Below are positions 50,006-62,213 of a stretch of DNA of 64,000 nt, piece by piece; the first letter of the stretch is position 1; each line of letters begins with the position of its first letter. The stretch comes from Tetrahymena elliotti 4EA. Taxonomy: Eukaryota > Ciliophora > Oligohymenophorea > Hymenostomatida > Tetrahymenidae. Made by a program: the position numbers and the translations under genes. The DNA lies in assembly GCA_000231825.2 (NCBI GenBank), contig JH720297.1:830348-894347 (forward strand), given 5' to 3'. The notes under the pieces are model-generated. The model had not been told where the DNA came from. It made no database searches and saw only the letters and a program-made list of their open reading frames with translations.

Positions 50006-52365
50006 TTTAAAAAATAAATTTGAATTTTGAGTAATAAAAACTATGTATTTATATCTTTTTTGTGTAGAGTTATCCTGAAAATAAATATTCTTTTTTATTT
50101 TGCAAAGTATCCTTTTTTTTGTTTTTTTTTTGTAATTTGATTGGTGCTTACAGTGTTTGGAAATGATTGTTTGTTCGTATTTAGAAGATTGAGTACTTAT
50201 TAAAGATTAATAAAAGTAAGTATGTAAGTATCAATCAATTAAATCGATTAATCAAAGTAAAGCTTTTTAAGAATGTTGAGAAGATTTAGAGTATTAGCCA
50301 AAATAAAATAGTGAAAAAAGATAACTATTTTTTGAGTCAAAATTCTTCCATATTTTATGGTTTTAATTGACGCTTTAAATTATTTAAAAATTTGATCATT
50401 TTTTCCCCCACTTGAAAATATTCTCAAATTTAGCGAGATATTTTAAAAATTTGAGAAAATAGAAAAATTTGGTGAGTTAAATTGTGTTTTACTGAGTAGA
50501 ATTAAAATATATATTTTTTCTTCAATTATTATATAATCATCTACCCAACGTCATTTTTAATCTTAAACCTCGTATTATTTTATAGTTCTATTATTGGTAA
50601 TTTATTTATTTCTGACCATACAAACATACAAAGAAAAGCCTTTTTGTGATTAGAGCAAATAGTTGCAAATATATTGAAATAAAAAGGGTTGAAAAAGATT
50701 GAATATTTTTAATGATTGCAAAGAACCTATAAAAAGTTACATAGATGAAATTACTCATATAAATCTTTAGATTAAAATTAATTGTGAAAATAAATTTCAT
50801 TCCAGCAAATTTAGTTCTAAAATTGCTAAATGCATAGCTTTTTATAGGCTTACTTTTTGTTTTGAACTATTTCAGCATAGAAACAAAAAAAGGTTATAAC
50901 TTATTTCTTTGAGCTAAAAAAAGTGAGCTCATTACAGATATTTGAAAAAATGTTTCAATAAATTCCAATAATCTACCTAAATTTGAAATAATTGACCAAC
51001 AAGTTTAGTTTTGATGTTAATCTATGAAATTTCATATGAATTTGCGGCGAAAAAATCAATCAATTAATAAGTAAAGTAAACTAATAAACCAATAAAGGAA
51101 AGATAATTAGGTAAATTATCAATTAATTAATTAATTTGATTGATATTGCTATTCAAGCTTTTTTATTATTACTTGATTACTTAATTAATTTATTAGAAAT
51201 CCAAAAAACAAATTTTTGTCTTTCTTCTTTCCTTCTTTCTAAATATTCTTGTTAACTATCATTATATACCCAATTAAATATAATCAATGTTAAAGTCTTA
51301 TTTCTTTTGCTAAATTATTTATCCTCTTAATTTATCTCTTTCAAAATAATAGATAGTTTTTCTTTTATATCAACGCGCTAAACAATATCTTATATTTAAA
51401 ATTGTTTTTACATTGATCTTCTTCTATCTTCTTCTATTCACTATTTAAATGTAAGTTGTAAAAAATAATAGTTGAATTTAGGATTTAGTTGTTTACCTTT
51501 TTTTTCTAAAAGAATTGATAACACTTATATGTGAGAATTATAAAATAAATCCTACTTAAATGAAATTAAAAATTAATAGCCACCATCTTCGAGGTTTTTA
51601 AAAAGTTGTAATTGTTTACAATAATCTATGTATTAATATAGACTTTCTTTTTAAAAGGAAAAGAAAGAGGTAGATTTTATCATCGAAAAGATAGATTAAT
51701 AATTACTTTTAATGAATTTAAAAATACCAAAAGTACAGGGTTATTTTGTATTTTAGAAAATAAACATATTTTTTTATTAAAATGAGGAAAAGAAAGCTTT
51801 AATGTTAATTAAAGTAAGGAAAATAAATTGATTTGTTAAATAGTTAGTGCATAACAATAAAATTAATAGTATGTGATCAATAACTTGATTAATATTAATT
51901 AAAATTGTTTGTATTAAAAGTGAATGAATGGATAAATCATGAATGAAGAAATGAGTGAAAAGCAAATTAAATTTTTTTAAAGATGTGATAATAAATAACT
52001 TTATAAAAAAGTAGATTAAAAAATACATTAAATTTATATAATAATTAGTAATAGTATATATATAGTAATCATTTTTATAATTATATTATTTATTTTTTAC
52101 GTAATTGGTAATTAAAGATTTTGAAAAGAAGTTTTTATTTATTTGTTGATTTGATATTTTAATAGATAGATAGAAAGATAGAAAGGTAAGTTTGAAAAAT
52201 TTTTTTGTTAAAGAGGAGAGTAGTCTTAGTATAGTATTATATGTTTTTTTTTATGTTGTTTGGTTATTATTCCTTTGTTTATGAGTAAATATTTTGTATT
52301 GCATTTTAGGAGTCTTAAGTCATCTTAATCACATAATACAAATTTAAAAATCAAGCAATTGTTAA
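50006..52365. other. 2.4-kb convergent spacer
   Basis: Between the 3' ends of RFC3 and of the 132-residue minus-strand gene. AT-rich with TTAATTAA runs (51060-51190). I see no gene, RNA or ordered repeat. Confidence 0.55.
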
Positions 52366-52764
52366 TCAGTAAGAGTGGTCAAAGTCTAAATCTTCTCCTT
52401 CAGAGGAATCAATTGATTGTTAGCTGTTTTGCTTTCTGGGAGAAAAGTATTGCTTGATGTATAAGTAGATTTGTAGTGATTCTTCATCTTCGATTTGGTC
52501 AGGTTCGATTTTTATAAGCTCTTTGTGACATTGCAAAAGGACATAAAGATACTTTTATAGGGACTACTTGATTTTTAAGTACATTTTTTAAGGGATATTT
52601 CCCTTCATGTATTAATGAGCAGATTTAATTCTTTGCATGTCGAGAGTGAAGAATGTTTAATTAAGCATTTCCATGCAGTGGGGTATTTCTGTTATATCGA
52701 ACATGAGTTCTCTTGATACTGTAATACTGTTCAAGATTTCCAAAAGCAGTTGAGTGGTATTCAT
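52366..52764 (-). CDS. Unknown 132-residue helical protein
   Basis: Single-exon frame from ATG 52764 to TGA 52366. The protein is mostly helical by composition (MNTTQLLLEILNSITVSREL; KIKQSLQKYLYVLLQCHKEL) and ends in a Ser/Asp/Glu-rich acidic tail (DSSEGEDLDFD). The DNA is clearly less AT-rich than its flanks and uses codons such as CTC, ATC, CAC and GAC, which supports a real gene. I recognise no family. No signal peptide or membrane segment is seen. Two Cys in the middle are not part of a known motif. An additional upstream exon cannot be excluded because the frame is open for a few codons before the ATG. Confidence 0.65.
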
Positions 52765-55700
52765 AATTTATGTTGAGGATTGTTTAATTAACTAATAAGA
52801 AATAAATTGTTTGGTTTGTTTTTTCTTTTTTTTTGTTTATTTGTATTTTTTTTAATAAATTAATTAATAATATTTGGGTAATTCAAAGTCGTCTTAAATT
52901 ATCATATAAACAGGCATTTAATTGAGGATTTAAAAAAAATAAAAACTAAATCTTAATTACTTTGATTGATTATTTATGAAGATAGCTATTATTATTATTA
53001 TTGTTTGGATATTACTAATTGAAATAGAACGAAAAAATCGCTTCTATGTTAAATTCCTTTATATACATAAAGAGAGATAAAATTTTTTTCAATCAATAAA
53101 TCAATAACTTACATTGTCATATTTTGTTAGGCTAATGTAAAATCTTTTTTCGATTTTTTTTCTAAGAACTTTCAAACTTTTTCAAAATAGGAAAAGAAAT
53201 ATTTCATATAAAAGAATATTAGGTGTATTAAATATTTACAAAATACTTCTTTTTTTTGCTAGCTTAATTTTTCAAAAATTTATCCTTGTCTTACACTTTT
53301 AAATTTCCTATTAAATCACCTATTTATTGTTTTAATATTTCAATTTTTTCAATTTCTGTCTTTCCAATTAAAATATTCATTTCAAGCTTCGAGCTTGTAA
53401 GTTTTAGTGATAATTAAAGCCCATACTTTAAACATATTTATACTATTTTTACTGTGTATTTTTTGAAATATAACAAGTAGCCCTCATTTATGGGCAAAAG
53501 ACAAGAAAGTTTTCAAAGAAAAGTAATTTATTAATTTGCAAGAATGTGGTGTAAACTGAGCTTGAAAATTATCAAAGAAACCAGTTAATAAAAGAGCCTT
53601 AGATTACTGCTCTCAAAAATCAAAAGAAAAAAAATTTATGTAAATTAAATACCCAAATAATTTGGAAGATTCTACCTGAAAATTCATTTAATCTAATTAA
53701 AAAAGTTCAAGTAAAAACTAAATAATTCAGGTAAACTTTTATTAATTAATTGTAAGCTGTTAACCTAATATTAACTGAAAACAATTTGTTTCTGCTTAAA
53801 CAAATTTACTTAAGACCAAATTTAAACATTAATTCCTTTATTAAATATTAACACTTCATTCAATTAAAATTATAAAAGAATCTTTTCATAATTAATTTCA
53901 AAATCTTACTAGCATTTTTTGAAAATTTTTACTCCTTATTAAAACTCAATTAAAAAATGATAAAAGAAATTGAAATAAGTACAAACAATAAAATTAGATA
54001 ATTAAAATTATTTTCTATGAGCAGATTAAAAAATTTACCTTTAAAAAAATAAAGTAAAATTTTTATTTTTAGATTGTTCAATAGAACCAAAAATGTAGAT
54101 CTAAAAATAGTGTTTTTCTTTATTAATTGAAAGGATCTTTATGAAAGAAAAAAAGAGATATTTTGAAATTTGCAAGGTATCTTTATTTGCAATTAAAAAA
54201 GTGGATTCTTTGCGAAAATAGAACTTATTACTCTTTTTCTCTTCAATTTGAAAATATTTCCTTTATAAATAATAACTTATCATATTTAATCATTTTTAAA
54301 TATTTAGATCATTCATAAACTCCTTTCAAAATCTCAGTAATATTAATTTTTTAAAAATGGAAAAAAGAGATAATTTAAGTTGAATTGCGAAAATAGAGCT
54401 TATTACTCTTTTTCTTATCATATTTAAAGTATTGACTAAAAGAATAATAACTTATGACATTTAATCATTTTTAAATATTTTAAGAATTCAATATTAATCC
54501 CTTTTAAAAACTTTACAATATTTCTAAAATAAAAATAACATTAAAAGATATTCTTGTTAGAACTATAAAAGAATAGCGAGATGTATTAGTTAGTTTGCTA
54601 ATTAGATTCATCAGAAGGTTTATATGTAATAAATTAATAGTTGTAAGGTTTTATAAGTAATAATCAATAGATTGCCTAATCTAAAAGCAGCTATTTATTT
54701 ACTAGATTTAAATCTGAAAATAGAATAAAAATTAAAGATTTATATTGTTAACTTATTTCTAATTAAATAAATTTAATTACTTTTACAATTCTTTTATTTA
54801 TAATTTTTTGAGATATATGAGATTGTTAATAACATATATTTATGTAAATTTAATTCTTCAAATGTAATTAACAATTATTTTATAGATAGCTATCTTCCAG
54901 AAAAATCCTTATTCGAAAAATGTAAATATTGATTAAATAATATTAATTTCATTAAAATCAATTTAGCAAAATAAATTACTTTATCTTAGCAATCATCCTA
55001 AGAGGTAATTCTCAGCCCTTTTTATTCTATTATATTACTTGTTAATAAAAAATAATATATTATCCACTGTAATTTATTTTATGCCAGTATTAACCTACCG
55101 TTATTGTAAATAAATAGTGCAGGTAAGGTATCAATCGCTTAAATAATAAACTAATAATTTTTTTATTTAAATACAAAAATAGAAAAAACCACATACATAC
55201 TTAGATTTAGCTATAGATATTTTAATATTTTCTATGATTACATTTGGAGCTGTAAGCAATAAATAATACTAAAATTAAATCTTTATATTACTAAGCTTGA
55301 CAAACCTTCTTTCCTAACTTAAAATCTATTTAAATGTTTAATTTTGAAAGAATCATAAAATTTTTTTGTAAATAAGTCATCTAATTAAATTTTTTGAAAG
55401 ACTAATCAATAATTGTCAGATTAACATTACTATGAATGAACATTCATTATAAATTACTGACAAACTAACTTATTTTTAATTAAATCACAAAGAAGAAATA
55501 AAAGAATAAATGAATCCTTAACTAACCAAATTATTGTTAATTCTAAAATTAATATCAATAAAAATACAAAATTAAATTTTCATATTACTTTTTAAAATTT
55601 CTTTAAAATTATTGATTCAGCAGGTATTTTATTAAACAAATTTACAAATTTAATCAATCCATATGAAAGAATACATTTATCTTTCTTTCTTTTAATTTCT

Positions 55701-56312
55701 AAATCCAAGTTTTTTCATCTATTTAAATTGATTTAAAATATTTTATCATTCAAAAACTAACTAAATTATATTTCTTTCATATGTGCTTTTTCATTTTTTT
55801 AAATTATCCTTCATGTGATTAGTATAATCATCGTACATCATTATAGTAACTTAGAAGATTTAGAATAAAATGACTGGTTATACAAGTATTACGGAAAACT
55901 AGTAAAATAGAGTTATTACCTAAAAAAATGTGGCTGCAATTAATATGCAAAAATAAATGAATGCAGAGATTTTAAAGGTGGAGGTTATTTTTGTTCCGAT
56001 TTGTTCCAAATAATAAATATTTATCAATTAAAGGATGAGATATTAATATTTAATAGATTACAATCAAACATAGATCAATTTATTCCTTTGTACCTTTTAA
56101 TAAAAATACACTCTTTCTTTTATTTTCAAATTTCAAATTATTTTGTATTATTTTTACTGATTGATTTATCGTATTTTTCACTAAAGAACTACTTGATTTT
56201 GTACATAAACTTTCATCGGATGAAATAATCTTTAACCTAAATACATATATATTTTATTTTATCAAATATTATTTATTGATGATGTTACCTATATAAATAC
56301 TTAGATATTTAA
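52765..56312. other. 3.5-kb AT-rich spacer
   Basis: Mostly A/T. A frame from 53490 to 53960 (156 codons) and another from 55870 are open in the ciliate code, but lack recognisable composition or similarity, and such lengths occur by chance when only TGA stops translation. It contains a two-copy repeat at about 54130-54540. Confidence 0.5.
54130..54540 (+). repeat. Imperfect direct repeat, about 185-bp period
   Basis: The stretch GCGAAAATAGA(A/G)CTTATTACTC at about 54211 recurs at about 54396. Each copy is followed by a variable part, then ATAATAACTTAT, then ATTTAATCATTTTTAAATATTT. An AAAAAAGAGATA motif precedes both copies. The two units are head to tail and non-coding. Confidence 0.75.
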
Positions 56313-56530
56313 ACCATTTCATTCAATTTTTTTGAATGTATGTTATTTATTGAAAGTATTACTCCATTCTTTTATTTTAGGATAAGAAATATATATTGAA
56401 TGATATTTTTTAATTTTTGTGGTTATGTTTAAGTCGTAAAAATTATTAATTCGAAGGTATTTTTGAAAAGATTTTAAAAATACCTTCGAATTAATAATTT
56501 TTACGTCTTGAGCCAGACCCCCGGTATTAC
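56313..56530. repeat. Left copy: direct repeat plus perfect 30-bp hairpin
   Basis: A 94-bp block (56313-56406) recurs after the gap at 57388-57481 with about one mismatch. It is followed by a hairpin with perfect 30-bp arms (56435-56464 and 56476-56505) around an 11-nt loop; the arm centres on TTAATTCGAAGG. Directly beyond lies the GC-rich motif TTGAGCCAGACCCCCGG. In this AT-only spacer these are clear signs of a mobile or rearranged element. Confidence 0.85.
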
Positions 56531-57287
56531 TTTTTATTGTATGGTTATTGATTCAATATAAATTTTAGTTTAACTCTTCTGGTTTAATTTATTTTGTGGA
56601 TATATTTTCATTTTAAAATAATCCCTTACATTATTTTTATTTGTCAAACATCTTTGTGAGTAACATATAAATTAGTAGATATTTAAAACATTTCAATAAA
56701 TTATTTTTAATGATTTTCATTTAAAAAATGAATTATAGTGCTCTTTTATTTTCGAGTCCAAATATTTTTCTTTGCTTTCTTTTTTCTCTTTGATTCAGTA
56801 CTTAGCTAAATTGGTTTTTTATTTATTTATCAGATGAATTTACCTAAAAATAATTCTTAATTTTTGTTAAAAATTTCTCATAAGACAAGTTACATCTAAA
56901 TGAATTGATATTTCAAAAATTTCAATTGAGAATTGATCAATCAATCATTTTGAATCTATCCCATTTAATAAAAAAATTTAATGACGAGAAAAGATTTCTT
57001 TCGATATTACTTCCTCATTTCCAATTTAACTTCTAATTATTTATGAATATTTTGTACTTTTTAACTTCCTCATTTGTTATTATTATTATTTTATCCTGCT
57101 AAAAAAGCAAAAATAATATTTTTTTCTTTGAGTATCTTCCAATATAAGTTGATTGTAAAGAATTTTTAAGAACTTTACTTTTTAAAAAATATTTTTGTTG
57201 CTCCTTTTTAAATTCTTATGTTTCATTTTCTAAAAAATCTAAATACTCATTGAAAAGTATTTAAAATACAATAAATAAATAATAGAC

Positions 57288-57387
57288 NNNNNNNNNNNNN
57301 NNNNNNNNNNNNNNNNNNNNNNNNNNNNNNNNNNNNNNNNNNNNNNNNNNNNNNNNNNNNNNNNNNNNNNNNNNNNNNNNNNNNNNN
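57288..57387. other. Assembly gap (100 N)
   Basis: Exactly 100 Ns, the usual placeholder for a gap of unknown size. The repeat block at its right edge also occurs about 1 kb to the left, so the assembly probably broke on the repeat. Confidence 0.98.
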
Positions 57388-57551
57388 ACCATTTCATTCA
57401 ATTTTTTTGAATGTATGTTATTTATTGAAAGTATTACTCCATTCTTTTATTTTAGGATAAGAAATATATATTGTATGATATATAGTAATACTCGGGGTCT
57501 GGCTCAAGCCGTAAAAATTATTAATTCGAAGGTATTTTTAAAATCTTTTAG
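57388..57551. repeat. Right copy: direct repeat plus one inverted hairpin arm
   Basis: The 94-bp block is repeated, then TCGGGGTCTGGCTCAAG and the 30-bp arm at 57510-57539. From about 57484 to 57549 the sequence is the reverse complement of 56466-56531 in the left copy, with about four differences. So the GC-rich motif and arm are inverted relative to the left copy, while the 94-bp block keeps its orientation. Confidence 0.85.
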
Positions 57552-58166
57552 AAATTAATGTTTTTTTAAATGGTTATTTTTAGAATTAGCTCTGTTTCAT
57601 TATTTCTTATTGAAACACGAATTGATGCTCTATACTAAGATTGTTTAAGAATAAATTTAGCAAATAAAAAATGATTCATAAAAAATTTAATTATTCCTTG
57701 AAATTCAATTGCTTGACCCTAAGTTTTGAAGATATTCATTTCTTTTATTTTATGCAAACAATCAAGTTTTCAGACAAAAAAATAAAAACTTATGCAGGAA
57801 ATCTGCATTATTCTTAGTAAATCAGATATATTCCAATAAATTTAAAAGGTCCATTTATATAGAGGATTTACTTTATTTAAAAAAAATATAATTTCTTCAA
57901 CAAATAAAATACATTTTTTTAATTTTCTTATGTGTTTTGAGTGAAAAAAGTAAATAATCTTTTAAAAAAGTGAAAAGATTAGTTTTTAAATTATGATTAG
58001 TGAAATATCTATCTATCAATTAATAAGATCTAATTTGAATTTATTATTGACTATTTAAAGCTGAATTATAAATTTTTATTTATTTATTTACAAATTCAAA
58101 CATTTATTTTTAACGTAAAACTTAAGGTTAATTTCTTAACATTAAAAAGTCAGTAAGATTTTTGAA
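57552..58166. other. AT-rich spacer, promoter of coiled-coil gene
   Basis: About 600 nt without coding character, upstream of the 402-residue coiled-coil gene. No specific element seen. Confidence 0.5.
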
Positions 58167-59375
58167 ATGAAAAGTAATTATTAGACTTAAACTATAAGCA
58201 ATTTAAATAAATCAAATAATTTTGGCAACCAGCTTGCATTTTAGTAAAGTGTTTTAGCAAATCCTTCTGTTGGAGGTGGTGGCCAAGCCAAGTTACAAGA
58301 AAAGGGTATGAAGAATAAAATTGAAAAGCTATCAAACCAAATCTTAGAATTAAGAAAGAATTTAAATAATGAAGATTAACTTTTAGAAAATATAGATAAA
58401 CTAAATTAGAAAAACCACACTGTTCTTTCTTCTCAGATAAATGCTTTGAGGAAAGCCTTTAATATGCTTGCTGATGTAGTCATGGAAGAAATAGAAACTG
58501 TTAAAGTAGACATGTTTCAAGAACTGTAAGATTAAAATACAATTTTGGAAGAAAGGGTTAAAGAATTAGAAAATAGAATTGTTCAAACAGAGTAAGAGTA
58601 AAGTGAGAAATTGAATTACTAACAAGTAGAGTCAATAATTGATATGAAATTTAGAAGTTATGAGAAGGAGTAGTAGCAATAAACATAGTATTTTGAATAG
58701 CTTTCTCTGTAGTTAAAAGATGAAAATAATCTTTTTTTAGAAAAGTTGAAAGTAATTATAAGTAATAACTCAAATAGGATAGATATTTTAGCCAAGGAAA
58801 GGTAGAACATGCAGTAATAAATAAATGAATTAAAAGTTAATACAGTTGATTTTTAAGAAAAAGTTGCTCTTTAAGAAGATGTTAAATACTAATTGGCAGA
58901 AAATAATTTAAAATTTATTGACTTTTAAAAAGAATTTGTTGCTTTTAAGAATGATTTGTAAAATGAATTATAAAGTATAGTATCAAAGCAAAGCGAGATA
59001 TTTAGTTAAAAGTAAATGCAAAACCACCTTGAAAATGATAGAATATTTTAATAGCTCATTGAAAGAAATAAAGATATTGAAATTTAAATTGAAAAAAATG
59101 CCTTTGAGCATGAAAAAATGCAATCAGAAATGTAAGATGGTTTCAAGGAACTAGCAATGATATATAAAGATTCTGCCAAATAAATTATCAACGATTTTGA
59201 AAGATCTATTAAAGAAATACATACAGATAATAAATTCTGCTTAAAAAAAATTAACTAAGTTGAGGATTTCTTAAACTCAACAAGAGATGAAATCTTCTAA
59301 ATTATTAACTAGCAAGAAGTTTCTGTCACCAAAAAATTTGATATTTTAACAAGATCATTTATGAAAATTAAGTGA
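58167..59375 (+). CDS. Coiled-coil protein (402 aa)
   Basis: Single exon, ATG 58167 to TGA 59373, 403 codons with many TAA/TAG Gln codons. A short Asn/Ser-rich head with a Gly run (PSVGGGGQAKLQEKG) is followed by near-continuous coiled coil from about residue 55 to 390, e.g. KLSNQILELRKNLNN, LEERVKELENRIVQTEQ and LIERNKDIEIQIEKN. No catalytic or membrane segment is seen. Even heptad content and moderate length suggest a structural or axonemal/basal-body component; FAM81-like proteins have a similar outline, but I cannot confirm homology. Confidence 0.82.
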
Positions 59376-60377
59376 TTTTATTAATCATTCTTAACCAAAA
59401 CAGAATAAAATGTTTAATTATATTTTTCTTATCCTTATTATTATTTTTATACTAACTAAATTCATTTAGTTTAAATTAAAAAATCACTAAAAAATATTTT
59501 TCACTCGTAAACATTTTAGATCTTATTTTTTAATTGTTTTTTAGGCTCTAATTAACAGAAATAGTCATAAATATTTCATATTTTTTCTTATCACTAATTA
59601 GTTATTTTTTAAAACATGAATATTTAATAATAAATAATTTTATATTCTAATCTTTTAGTTTAAAATGATTATTTTCAATTCTTATTTTATTTTACAAATA
59701 ATAAAAATTTATTTTATTTACTTTTATTATGATTAATTAATACATACCCTATCAATATCACAAATTATTTTGTATTGAAAAATCTTAATTTATAAGAAAT
59801 ATTTTTATTATGATAAATGCATACAAAATCAATATCATAAATAATTTTATATTAAATAAAATATGAGTTTTTAAATTCAAACATTATTAAGAAATAAAAG
59901 TATCTTTTTAATTGCAGCCCTCCAAGATAAAAATTAGCTTGAACCTTAAGTTATTATTTTATCTCCCACTCATGATCTTGCTGAAAACTCAAAACTCTTA
60001 GTGACTACATAAATCAAATAAGAATGAGAAAAGAAAGCATAAAAATTGTAAATATTGATTATCTAAAATAATTCCAATATTTTTTATATATTTACCTTTT
60101 TAAAAAATTGATTATCAAAACAAAAAAAAAAGCATCAATGTTGTAAATTAATAATTTAAATTGTTAAAAATATTTATCTTCCGTAAGAGTAAATAAAAGT
60201 TTAACCAAATACAAAGATAAAAAAATATTTTAACTTTAATGGCTACAAATAATTTCAATTTTGATCAGAAAAATCTTATTTTTCAATAATTGTTTTTAAT
60301 TATATTTTTATTACTGATTTGTTTTTCTAGAAGTAAATAATTGATTGATTAAAAATAATTAATTAAAAAGAGTTGAA
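59376..60377. other. Spacer with helicase exon relic
   Basis: About 1 kb between two plus-strand genes. The part 59690-59870 has two loose copies of a TTTATTATGAT..AATATCA pattern about 95 bp apart. The only coding-like stretch is the helicase fragment at 59918-60027. Confidence 0.55.
59918..60027 (+). pseudogene. Isolated DEAD-box (eIF4A-like) helicase exon
   Basis: After a good splice acceptor (TTTTTAATTGCAG), the frame LEPQVIILSPTHDLAENSKL matches the motif Ia region of eIF4A-type RNA helicases (compare ALILAPTRELAVQIQK). PTRELA has become PTHDLA, and the frame ends in TGA after TTQIKQE. No other helicase motif (Walker A, DEAD, SAT, HRxGR) occurs in the surrounding spacer. This looks like a single exon left from a lost or moved gene. 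Confidence 0.6.
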
Positions 60378-61670
60378 ATGGAAATAGAATAATTCAATTT
60401 AGATGATCACTCTCAATAAAAAAATGAAAGTGAAAGGTAGTCTTCAAACTAAATTGTATCTCTTTCTAATAGTCTCAAGGAACTTTATGATAATGGAGAT
60501 ATAAATGCAACCTCTTAAGTTAAAAAATTATAAAAGGAAAATATAAAAAGAAAGAAAAACATTTACAAGCAAGTAGAGTTTTAATTAGAGAAAATATAAA
60601 CTTTAGAACTGCCTAGGAATCTAAATATTTTGTTTACTTATGGAGATTTAATTGTCGATTTATCCTAAAGCAAAAATGAAATTAAATTTTCAGCATGGAA
60701 TTTTTACAAAAAATGGGAGAAAACAGAAATTTGGAAAAACTCAAACGTTCTAGCAATACATCTAGAAAATAGATACAAGATTGATGATGAGTAAAACAAA
60801 CAATAAATATAATAATTTAAGTCATATCCAGATTAAGATGTGTATTAATTAATGTAAAATATGGATTATTACTTTGAAATCAGCAAACTGCTAATAATTT
60901 ACTTAACTAATTATTTTGAATTGATGAAGCAATAGCCTATCTTTCTTTAAGGATTCTTTAAGCGCAGGGATTTGTTTGATATTAAAATGGATTAAATTTA
61001 TTAAAAATTCAATGAATAAGGTTTAATTTATTTCTCTATCCATACTGGTCCAGATATAGAGACAAATGATTTTTAATTTTATAAAACAATTTATAGTGAA
61101 TCACTTGCATTTCTATTGGGAAAAACACTATCAGAGTTAGAAGAAATCTTTAGAAGAACTGGTGTTTATGATTATTTTGATTTTTAAACTTCTATTGAAA
61201 TAGTAAGATTGATGGTAGAATTTAAGATACAATTTTTTAATAGCCTTACTCAAAACAAGTAGAATATTTGTTAATCAATTAATGAAAATCTTCAATTTAA
61301 AAAATAATTTAAAGTATTTACTTATGATGACTTAGAATTTTATACTGATGTTCAATGTAAAATCTATAAAATGAGTGATTTTTGTGATGATAGCAAACAC
61401 TTTTTAGATTTTTACTGTAGTATTCTTGTATTGGATATTTCTCCTTCTATGCTGAAATAAATTATTACTATAAGGGAGTAAAATCTCAAATTTAAAGAGC
61501 TGAATGAAAGCAAACAAGAAAATATAGATTTTACATATAACATTGAATATATGGCTTAAGCAGAAATATTTAAAGAAAAATATGTAGATGAATAAAAAAT
61601 AAATTATACCAAATATTTATCTCAATATAGTTAAAATCAAAACAAAGTATGCAATTATAAATTAGTATGA
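60378..61670 (+). CDS. Unknown protein, tandem family copy 1 (430 aa)
   Basis: One exon of 431 codons. After a Gln/Ser-rich head comes a Lys-rich helix (KKLQKENIKRKKNIYKQVE), faintly like the basic region of a bZIP protein, then a globular part shared with the next gene: TYGDLIVDLS, GPDIETND followed by YKTIYSESLAFLLGKTLSEL, YDDLEFYTDV, FYCSILVLDISPSMLKQIIT, and YNIEYMAQAEIFKEKYV, ending KVCNYKLV. No membrane segment or known catalytic motif is seen. I do not recognise the family; it may be ciliate-specific. A transcription-factor role is only a guess from the basic helix. Confidence 0.8.
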
Positions 61671-62213
61671 ATTTCCTACTTCTCCTTCAACTCTATTCGA
61701 TATCAATTATTATCTATTATTCACATACTAATACTAACCTACTAAATAAATAATATAAAACTAAAATTCCTCTCTATCTATTTTAATTTAAACTCTAAAG
61801 CAAATTCCATAAAGATAATTTCTATAATAGAATTTGAATTCAAAATAAATGGTTTACTTAAAATTTAGATGAAACTATTATAACATTCATTATTTACTAT
61901 TAATTCAATCTCATCTTTGAATAAATATTATGCCTTTCAATTTGTTAATCTTAAATATTTATTATTTATTAAAATGAGTTTGCTCAAATTTTTGAATAAA
62001 GGAGAAAGTTCAATTAAAATTAACATTTTTCTATCAAAAAATTTACTGAATTTATTTTAAGAAGAAAAAATAGTTTTAAAAAATATTAAAAATTTTCATT
62101 TAAGTTTTTTATGAATTTTATCAGATTATTTCTTATGGGATATCTGGAAATTTCTTTTGTAAATAAAAATTAATTAATATGATAGTCCATTTTTTTCTAT
62201 AATTACAAATAAT
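61671..62213. other. Spacer between tandem paralogues
   Basis: About 540 nt of AT-rich DNA between two head-to-tail related genes. It must hold the first gene's 3' end and the second gene's promoter. No element recognised. Confidence 0.5.

Noticed and set aside
53490..53960. 156-codon frame starting MGKRQESFQRK
   Set aside because: With TGA as the only stop and about 80% AT, frames of this length occur by chance; AT-rich codons and no homology. RNA evidence would change this.
55870..56228. Frames around MTGYTSITENQQ and the hydrophobic ORF at 56001
   Set aside because: No splice model gives a coherent protein; composition matches the noncoding flanks.
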